Positions 57,627 to 64,000 of a DNA stretch of 64,000 nt are shown in pieces (position 1 is the first letter of the stretch; the number at the start of each line of letters is the position of its first letter). This DNA is from Candidatus Thioglobus sp. NP1 (GTDB lineage Bacteria > Pseudomonadota > Gammaproteobacteria > PS1 > Pseudothioglobaceae): contig NZ_CP023860.1 in assembly GCF_003326015.1 (NCBI RefSeq), positions 682,001 through 746,000 of the forward strand, in the 5' to 3' direction. The notes beneath the pieces are model-generated. The model was not told where the DNA came from. It did not search any database and worked only from the letters and a program-made list of their open reading frames with translations. The position numbers and the translations under genes were made by a program.

Positions 57627-59795
57627 ATGTCGGCAGTTAGGCCAATCCCTCAACAGTCAATAATAGAGTGTATTCCGCCAGCATCTGAAATTGCAGATCT
57701 AAGAATACTTGGGAAAGATTTAAACTTTATCCAAGCGATGACAAAAAGAGCTGATGACTTAACAGCTCAAGCTCTAAATGCTACAGAGTATTCTCAGTTG
57801 GTTCAAATAACGGATAGTTTTGTAAAGCTTACTGATCGGGCAGAAGCCAAAACGAAAACGTTAAAAGAATTAGCAAACGACTCTAATCGATTAACCGAAG
57901 TTAACAATTCTGCAGAACTTCTCGAAAAGGTTCAGTTATTAGCTCAAGCCCTAGAGAGTAAGACTCAAGAGCTTTCTGGTCTCTATAGTTCAAACGAAAA
58001 CTCATTATTAGAAAACTATGGTAGCACTATTAATGAGCTAATAAATAAGGTTGACTCTATAACTACCCCTAATGAGGTTATTTCTTTATTTGCTGAAACA
58101 GAAACTTTATTTAAAGCTATTAGTGAAAATGCGCGATATATAAATAATAATCCAAAGGCACAAGAGTTGCTTGCTAAGGTTGAAGAGCTTTCAAGTATAT
58201 ATTCAGATAAAGCAGAGCAATATACTGATTCCTTTATGAGTGAAATGGGTTCTCAAATTGCATTACTAAATCAAAAAATTACAGGTCTTAAAGGAAATAT
58301 TGATTTCCTTAGTTCAAATTCTTCAATCCAAACTCACTTAGATCAATTGTCACAAATTCGTGAGCAAGTGAATGCCTCATCCTCAATATATAAGAATTAC
58401 CCTGGTGTTCGAGATATGATTTATAACTTAGATACGCTAAGTATCTCTACCCATGCAAAAGTTAAGGATATGGCAGAGAGTAATGAAATAGTTTCAGATT
58501 TAATGCCTTATATAAATGATTCAGAGGCTCTTTCCAGAGCTGTCAAAGAAGCTGCTATTAGAACCGATGTCTCGACTGTTGAGAATGTCCTAATGCCATT
58601 AGTAAATAAAGCAAATGAGTTAAGTGCGAAAGTAAACGAGTTAGCTGGCCTCTATGAAGCGGGTAATTATGGTGATATTAAAGTAAGAGCAGTGGCTAGT
58701 TTTGATAAAACTGTGGAAAGACTGGATAGGCAGTATATCTCTATACGATCAACTGATCCAGAGGCTTTGGCTGCAAATATAAGTGGTTATGCTAACGATG
58801 TTGGATTAAGTATTAACGCAATTCGCCCAGTCAACCCTGAGTCGCAAATTCAATACTTTAGTAGCATGGCTTCTCGAGTTGGAGATTCAATAACGACTTC
58901 AGACTTTAGTATATTTGTAAACAATGTAATATCAATACCTGGGGATGTAATGATGAGTTCTCGTAACTGTGTTGATGCTGCTTTCAAAGACTTTACAAGA
59001 GAGTTTGGGAGTAATATTGAGGCTTTCTTTGATCCGTTAATGTTTTTTTTAGTTTGGCTCGAAAGGCTATTATTATCAACACCATGGCCGATTTTTTTAG
59101 GGGTAGCAGGAATTTTAGCCTGGTTAGGCTCTAGAAGTATTAAGGTCTCAATTTCAGTTATGTTTGCATTCTTTGCAATTGGATTTTTAGATATGTGGGA
59201 CCCTATGATCTCAACTGTAACAATGATTTCAGCTGCAACACTTCTATGTTTGACATTAGGAATGCCTCTTGGTGTATGGATGTCAAAGTCCGAAAGAGCA
59301 CAATCAATAATAACTCCTGTACTGGATATTATGCAAACAATCCCTCCATTTGTATATCTTATTCCTGTTGTTATGATGCTAGGTATTGGTAAGGTTCCTG
59401 GATTAATTGCAGTTTGTATCTATGCTATGCCACCTATTGTGAGGTTAACAAATTTAGGCATACGTTTAGTTGATAAAGAAGCGATGGAAGCAGCAGATGC
59501 ATTTGGAGCAACATATAGGCAAAGATTGTTTATGGTGCAAATACCTTTGGCTCTTCCAAATATTTTTGCTGGGATAAACCAGACTATTATGATGGCTCTA
59601 GCGATGGTTGTTATTGCCTCAATGATTGGAGTTGCAGGACTTGGACTACCAGTACTCCAGGCTGTTCAAAATCAATATTTATCAATGGGTACTCTAAATG
59701 GGCTTGCAATTGTTGCCCTGGCAGTTATTTTTGATAGAGTTTCTCAAGCATTTGGTACTAGGATTCAAAAACACCGTTCTGGAGATGTCCTATGA
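57627..59795 (+). CDS. proW: Glycine betaine/proline-type ABC permease with 465-residue N-terminal extension
   Basis: 722 residues, about twice the family length (E. coli ProW 354). Residues about 466-722 are a normal ProW permease: first helices at 473-520, then PLGVWMSKSERAQSI, DIMQTIPPFVYLIPVVMMLGIGKVPG, the EAA loop EAADAFGATYRQRLFMVQIPLALPNI and NQTIMMALAMVVIASMIGVAGLG. Residues 1-465 have no signal peptide or membrane helix and look mostly helical/coiled coil. They contain four degenerate repeats ending in an [LI]-Y pair (119-120, 191-192, 254-255, 342-343). One frame without a stop, so it is a fusion or extension and not an error in two genes. It overlaps proV by 4 bp. Confidence 0.9.
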   Translation: MSAVRPIPQQSIIECIPPASEIADLRILGKDLNFIQAMTKRADDLTAQALNATEYSQLVQITDSFVKLTDRAEAKTKTLKELANDSNRLTEVNNSAELLEKVQLLAQALESKTQELSGLYSSNENSLLENYGSTINELINKVDSITTPNEVISLFAETETLFKAISENARYINNNPKAQELLAKVEELSSIYSDKAEQYTDSFMSEMGSQIALLNQKITGLKGNIDFLSSNSSIQTHLDQLSQIREQVNASSSIYKNYPGVRDMIYNLDTLSISTHAKVKDMAESNEIVSDLMPYINDSEALSRAVKEAAIRTDVSTVENVLMPLVNKANELSAKVNELAGLYEAGNYGDIKVRAVASFDKTVERLDRQYISIRSTDPEALAANISGYANDVGLSINAIRPVNPESQIQYFSSMASRVGDSITTSDFSIFVNNVISIPGDVMMSSRNCVDAAFKDFTREFGSNIEAFFDPLMFFLVWLERLLLSTPWPIFLGVAGILAWLGSRSIKVSISVMFAFFAIGFLDMWDPMISTVTMISAATLLCLTLGMPLGVWMSKSERAQSIITPVLDIMQTIPPFVYLIPVVMMLGIGKVPGLIAVCIYAMPPIVRLTNLGIRLVDKEAMEAADAFGATYRQRLFMVQIPLALPNIFAGINQTIMMALAMVVIASMIGVAGLGLPVLQAVQNQYLSMGTLNGLAIVALAVIFDRVSQAFGTRIQKHRSGDVL

Positions 59796-60826
59796 CGCAG
59801 GATATAAAAATAAAAATTTCAAATCTGACAAAGATTTTTGGACCTAAGGCAGAGTCTGTTTTAAAACATGTCGATAACGGGATGGGGAAAGATGATCTCC
59901 TTAAGGAGCATCAGCATGTTCTTGGACTAAGTAATATTAACCTTGACCTGGCAAACAAGAATATTGAAGTAATTATGGGTCTTTCAGGCTCTGGAAAATC
60001 GACTCTTATTCGTCATATCAACCGACTTATTGAACCTACCGCTGGCTCTATCATGATTGGTGGTGAGGATGTGATTCAAATGCCTATGGAGCAACTTCGT
60101 AAGTTTAGGCAGCAAAAAACAGCGATGGTTTTTCAAAGCTTTGCATTGTTACCTCATAAAACAATTTTGGATAATGTTTGCCTGGGTGTTCACTTACAGG
60201 GTGTGAAAGGTGATGATGCCATTACTAGAGCAAAAAAATGGATTGATCGAGTAGGCTTAACAGGTTATGAAGATCGCTACCCATCTCAACTATCAGGTGG
60301 AATGCAACAACGTGTTGGTTTGGCTAGAGCTCTTACTTGTGATACCGAAATATTAATGATGGATGAGGCCTTTAGTGCCCTTGATCCTTTAATTCGAAGT
60401 GACATGCAAGACTTACTCCTAGAACTGCAACAAGAGCTTCACAAGACAATTGTTTTTATTACTCATGACCTTGACGAGGCTCTTAAAATTGGTGATCGCA
60501 TCGCCATTTTAAATGGTGGAGAGTTGGTCCAACATGGTACAAGTCAGGAAATTTTAATGACACCTGCAGACGATTATGTAAGAGACTTTGTTAAAAAAGT
60601 AAATCGCTCGCATGTGCTTCAAACTAAATCTGTTATGACAGATCAAAAGCCATCAAAGGGCTCTAAATCAATTGCAGTTAGTGATATGGATTCAATCGAT
60701 TCTGCTTTGTGTGAGATGCTTCGTGAAAATGCTGACTGTTGCATTATTCAAGATTCAAGTGGTTCAGATGTTGGTTATTTAAATAAGAAGGATATTGCTG
60801 AGGTTGTTAAACCCTTAGAGGTATAA
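59792..60826 (+). CDS. proV: Glycine betaine/proline-type ABC ATPase
   Basis: ATPase of the importer, 344 residues. The N-terminal helix region with KIFGPKAESVLKHVDNGMGKDDLLKEH is typical of ProV. Walker A is GLSGSGKST (63-71), Q-loop FQSFALLPHKT, signature LSGGMQQRVGLARA, Walker B ILMMDEAFSALD, switch THDLDEAL. After residue 280 only one CBS-like stretch remains (SIAVSDMDSIDSALCEML ... VGYLNKKDIAEVV), against two CBS domains in E. coli ProV (400 residues). The start overlaps proW (ATGA). It converges with prfC, 5 bp apart. Confidence 0.95.
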   Translation: MTQDIKIKISNLTKIFGPKAESVLKHVDNGMGKDDLLKEHQHVLGLSNINLDLANKNIEVIMGLSGSGKSTLIRHINRLIEPTAGSIMIGGEDVIQMPMEQLRKFRQQKTAMVFQSFALLPHKTILDNVCLGVHLQGVKGDDAITRAKKWIDRVGLTGYEDRYPSQLSGGMQQRVGLARALTCDTEILMMDEAFSALDPLIRSDMQDLLLELQQELHKTIVFITHDLDEALKIGDRIAILNGGELVQHGTSQEILMTPADDYVRDFVKKVNRSHVLQTKSVMTDQKPSKGSKSIAVSDMDSIDSALCEMLRENADCCIIQDSSGSDVGYLNKKDIAEVVKPLEV

Positions 60827-60831
60827 AAGAC

Positions 60832-62400
60832 TTAGTGCTCTCTTGTAGAGTTAAACTTTAAATTTGGATGACGCTCAATAGTGAGTTGAAGGTTCACCAT
60901 ACTGGGCGCTAAATAAGATAACATTCCAGAACTATCAATTGCAACATTATTACCAGCTTTTATTTTAAGCTGATCAATATCTTTGTCAGATCCTACTACC
61001 CATCTTGCGGTAGCTACATTTATTGTTTCAAATTGACAGTCCACGCCATATTCATACTTAAGTCTGTGGGCAACAACATCAAATTGCAATATTCCTACAG
61101 CTCCTAAAATTTGAGAGCTATTTGAGATGGGGCGAAATACTTGCGTTGCACCCTCTTCAGAGAGTTGATCAAGACCTTTTTGGAGGGCTTTTGCTTTTAA
61201 AGGGTCTTTAAGTAATGCACGCCTAAAAAGTTCTGGTGCAAAATTTGGGATTCCTTGAAAGTTGATTTTTTCTCCTTGAGTAAAGGTATCTCCAATGCCA
61301 ATACCTCCATGATTATGAATCCCAATAACATCCCCAGCATAAGCCACTTCAGTAGAGCTCCTTTCTCGAGACATAAAAGTTACAGCGTTAGCAATTTTTA
61401 TTTGTTTACCTGTAGAAACTTGAAGAACTTTCATACCTTTTTGGTACTCACCACTTACGATTCTCATAAAGGCTAATCTGTCATGGTGTTTTGGATCCAT
61501 ATTGGCTTGAATTTTGAAGACAAAGCCTGTTAACTTTTCTTCATCTGGGGACACAATCCTTGAGTCACTCTCACGACTTTGAGGAATTGGTGAGTATTTG
61601 ATAAAGCCATCAAGTAAATTTTCAATACCAAAATTATTAATTGCAGATCCAAAAAAAACTGGTGTCTGTTTACCTTCTAGAAAATCTTTTAAGTTGAAAG
61701 GATTAGTTGTACCACTAATCAGCTCGACTTCTTCTCGAGCCTCATGAGCAAACTCATTACCTAAAATTTCATCTAGTTGAGGATTATTGATACCTTCAAT
61801 AATTGTGTTTTCACCTATTTTTGCATTCTTACCACTTTCAAATAAATAGACCTTATTTTCTAGAAAATGAAATACACCTTTAAAGCCTTTACCCATTCCA
61901 ATTGGCCAAGTTATTGGAGAGCATTCAATATTTAAAACTGATTCAACTTCATCTAAAAGATCAATGGGTTCTCGACCCTCACGATCCATTTTATTAATAA
62001 ATGTTAGGATAGGAGTATCACGAAGTCTACAGACTTCCATTAGTTTGATAGTTCTTTGTTCAACACCCTTAGCAACATCAATAACCATCAAGGCAGAGTC
62101 TACAGCGGTTAGAGTGCGATAAGTATCTTCAGAGAAGTCCTCATGACCTGGAGTATCTAATAAATTTATAATATGATTATCATAAGGGAACTGCATTACT
62201 GATGAGGTAATAGAGATGCCTCTTTCTTTTTCCATCTCCATCCAATCACTTGTAGCATGACTATCAGCTTTTCTTGCTTTAACACTTCCAGCGGTCTTAA
62301 TTGCACCACCATAAAGAAGAAGTTTTTCAGTAACAGTGGTTTTCCCAGCATCTGGATGAGAGATGATCGCAAAGGTGCGACGCTTAGAGAGTTCAGACAT
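60832..62400 (-). CDS. prfC: Peptide chain release factor 3
   Basis: RF3 is a GTPase that recycles RF1/RF2 after termination. The 522 residues have G1 [15 protein letters not shown] (about 14-28), the switch region [22 protein letters not shown]3 [16 protein letters not shown] and G4 [10 protein letters not shown]. The C-terminal region includes [21 protein letters not shown], a family mark. No oddities. It follows dcd by 5 bp. Confidence 0.97.
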   Translation of the reverse strand: MSELSKRRTFAIISHPDAGKTTVTEKLLLYGGAIKTAGSVKARKADSHATSDWMEMEKERGISITSSVMQFPYDNHIINLLDTPGHEDFSEDTYRTLTAVDSALMVIDVAKGVEQRTIKLMEVCRLRDTPILTFINKMDREGREPIDLLDEVESVLNIECSPITWPIGMGKGFKGVFHFLENKVYLFESGKNAKIGENTIIEGINNPQLDEILGNEFAHEAREEVELISGTTNPFNLKDFLEGKQTPVFFGSAINNFGIENLLDGFIKYSPIPQSRESDSRIVSPDEEKLTGFVFKIQANMDPKHHDRLAFMRIVSGEYQKGMKVLQVSTGKQIKIANAVTFMSRERSSTEVAYAGDVIGIHNHGGIGIGDTFTQGEKINFQGIPNFAPELFRRALLKDPLKAKALQKGLDQLSEEGATQVFRPISNSSQILGAVGILQFDVVAHRLKYEYGVDCQFETINVATARWVVGSDKDIDQLKIKAGNNVAIDSSGMLSYLAPSMVNLQLTIERHPNLKFNSTREH

Positions 62401-62405
62401 ATTAG

Positions 62406-62972
62406 TTAAGTCTTAGGAAGGGTGACGCCAGTTTGACCCTGGTATTTTCCATCTCTATCTTTATAAGACGTCTCACATACTTCGTCTGATTCAAAAAAAA
62501 GCATCTGAGCAACACCTTCATTGGCATATATTTTTGCTGGTAACGGTGTGGTGTTAGAAAATTCAAGGGTCACATGTCCTTCCCATTCAGGCTCAAGTGG
62601 AGTGACATTAACAATAATCCCACATCTTGCATAAGTTGATTTTCCTAAGCAAATAACAAGAGTCGAACGAGGAATTTTAAAGTATTCAATTGTGCTTGCT
62701 AGGGCAAAAGAATTAGGAGGAATAATGCATTCATTGGAATTGACCTCAACAAAGCTTTGCTCATCAAAATTTTTAGGATCAACAATATTATGATTAATGT
62801 TTGTAAATATTTTAAATTCTGTCGAACAGCGAACATCATAGCCATAGCTTGATGTTCCATAAGAGATAATTTTTTGATCATTTACCTTGCGGAGTTGATA
62901 GGGTTCAAATGGAGAAATCATGCCTTCTTCTAGAGACATTTTTCTTATCCAATTATCAGACTTTATACTCAT
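62406..62972 (-). CDS. dcd: dCTP deaminase
   Basis: Dcd deaminates dCTP to dUTP on the way to dTTP. The 188 residues show [103 protein letters not shown], covering the active site Ser/Arg/Glu region. It lies between mraY (33 bp upstream on this strand) and prfC (5 bp downstream). Confidence 0.97.
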   Translation of the reverse strand: MSIKSDNWIRKMSLEEGMISPFEPYQLRKVNDQKIISYGTSSYGYDVRCSTEFKIFTNINHNIVDPKNFDEQSFVEVNSNECIIPPNSFALASTIEYFKIPRSTLVICLGKSTYARCGIIVNVTPLEPEWEGHVTLEFSNTTPLPAKIYANEGVAQMLFFESDEVCETSYKDRDGKYQGQTGVTLPKT

Positions 62973-63005
62973 AAATTTATATTTTACAGTGCCAAAGTAT
63001 TTGTA

Positions 63006-64000
63006 TTATCGAATCTTTATACTGGCTAGACTAATTAGAACTAGTATTAGGGTAATTATCCAAAAGCGAACAATAATTTTTGGTTCAGCTAGTCCTTTTT
63101 TTTCATAATGATGATGAAGGGGTGCCATCAAAAAAATCCTTTTTTGAGTTCTTTTATAATAACTTATTTGAATTATTACTGACAAGGTCTCAGCTACAAA
63201 TACGCCTCCCATTAAGATTAATAATATCTCCTGATGAACAATTATTGCAATTACTGCTAATATTGCACCTAAGGCTAATGATCCTGTATCACCCATAAAT
63301 ATCTCAGCTGGATAAGTATTAAACCAAAGAAAGCCAAAACCTGCCCCTATTAGTGCAGCACATAATACAAATACTTCTCCAGTCCCAGGCATGAATGGCA
63401 TATTAAGATAGCCAGAGAAATTATAGTTTCCCCCAATATATGCAAAAACTGCTAAAGCACCACTAATCAGAATAACGGGCATTATTGCAAGACCATCTAG
63501 ACCATCTGTAAGATTGACAGAGTTGGAGCTTCCTACAATTGCAAACCAACCAATAATTAAAAACCCAAATATATTTAATGGGATAATAAGATCCTTAAAG
63601 AAAGGAACTAAAAGCTCAGCACCAATTGTTTTAGAATTTAAGCTAATTAACCATATACAAATTAATATTGCACTAATTGATTGTGCTACGATTTTTTGTC
63701 TACGACTTAGACCATCTGAGTTTTGTTTTTTAATTTTCAGATAGTCATCCATAAACCCAATCGAACTAAAAAGCAGTGCTGTAACTACTACAATCCAAAG
63801 GAAAGGATTATTCCAGTCTCCCCAGATAATAACACTTAAGAAAAAAGCAAAAAGAATTAAAACCCCTCCCATTGTTGGCGTACCTTTCTTTTCAAGATGA
63901 GACTCTGGACCATCATCCCTGATTACTTGGCCAATTTGATAATGTTGAAGTTTTGATATAATCCATTTACCAAGAACTAGAGTAATTAAAAGCGCAGTCA
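63006..64000 (-). CDS. mraY: Phospho-N-acetylmuramoyl-pentapeptide transferase, 5' end outside window
   Basis: MraY makes lipid I from UDP-MurNAc-pentapeptide and undecaprenyl phosphate. The frame is open to the window end, with 331 codons visible (family about 360). The visible start side reads [12 protein letters not shown] and [12 protein letters not shown]. It contains the Mg2+-binding FMDDYLK, the motif [25 protein letters not shown] and [24 protein letters not shown]. It lies in the dcw division cluster in most bacteria, before murD. Here dcd follows, so the cluster is broken at this point. Confidence 0.97.
   Translation of the reverse strand, partial: TALLITLVLGKWIISKLQHYQIGQVIRDDGPESHLEKKGTPTMGGVLILFAFFLSVIIWGDWNNPFLWIVVVTALLFSSIGFMDDYLKIKKQNSDGLSRRQKIVAQSISAILICIWLISLNSKTIGAELLVPFFKDLIIPLNIFGFLIIGWFAIVGSSNSVNLTDGLDGLAIMPVILISGALAVFAYIGGNYNFSGYLNMPFMPGTGEVFVLCAALIGAGFGFLWFNTYPAEIFMGDTGSLALGAILAVIAIIVHQEILLILMGGVFVAETLSVIIQISYYKRTQKRIFLMAPLHHHYEKKGLAEPKIIVRFWIITLILVLISLASIKIR

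Noticed and set aside
1-64000. CRISPR array, insertion sequence, prophage or toxin-antitoxin pair
   Set aside because: No regularly spaced repeats, transposase or phage proteins, and no terminal inverted repeats of a mobile element were seen on either strand.

Overview
This window is a gene-dense, AT-rich stretch of a streamlined bacterial chromosome. No insertion sequence, prophage, CRISPR array or rRNA operon was seen, and no gene-free gap reaches 300 bases. The proteins are gammaproteobacterial in type: XerD ending in HHPRG, GreA, CarA/CarB, LolCD, LpxK, KdsA/KdsB, OadGAB and separate GyrA and ParC. A photolyase, a Na+-pumping oxaloacetate decarboxylase, and ABC importers of the branched-chain amino acid and glycine betaine types suggest a sunlit, marine, free-living gammaproteobacterium. 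The SUP05/Arctic96BD-19 (Thioglobus-like) group is my best guess, inferred from gene content and not from a search.

Layout. 1-9.0 kb: 3' end of alaS, prmA, thiS (opposite strand), then carA-carB-greA-apt. 9.1-11.4 kb: a class V aminotransferase and two GNAT acetyltransferases. 11.4-16.9 kb: xerD, an isolated rplS with its own promoter and terminator, gltD without gltB, and the minus-strand unit Ca2+/Na+ antiporter-tsaE-amiC. 17-22 kb: hemD, an unknown protein, infA, tRNA-Leu and oadGAB. 22-27.4 kb: lolC-lolD (minus) and the tightly packed plus-strand run lpxK-ycaR-kdsB-folD-glutaredoxin-like protein, then a small HExxH protein. 27.4-32.7 kb (minus): an oxidoreductase, thiG-bioF-bioH and purE-purK. 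32.8-38.4 kb: upp, a class IV aminotransferase remnant, phrB, tRNA-Ser, osmC-trpC (minus), kdsA-dapB and yciI. 38.4-43.7 kb: livG-livF-livH-livM-livK, ended by a strong terminator. 43.8-49.1 kb: a mixed group with a DUF4282 protein, RarD-type permease, methyltransferase, HIBADH/SDR pair, HPP-family protein, nitroreductase and HIT protein. 49.2-56.2 kb: parC, folE2, aroG, gyrA. 56.3-60.8 kb: proX-proW-proV. 60.8-64 kb (minus): mraY (partial), dcd, prfC.

Functionally the window joins core processes (translation, cell wall, LPS, cofactors, nucleotides) with high-affinity uptake of amino acids and osmolytes. BioF/BioH can supply the biotin that OadA carries. ThiS and ThiG are two parts of one thiazole-forming system encoded 28 kb apart.

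The most unusual feature is the proX-proW-proV locus. ProW carries an N-terminal extension of about 465 residues, predicted helical and repeat-like. Three stem-loops lie in tandem in the proX-proW gap, and the proW ribosome-binding site sits in a 10-bp tandem repeat.
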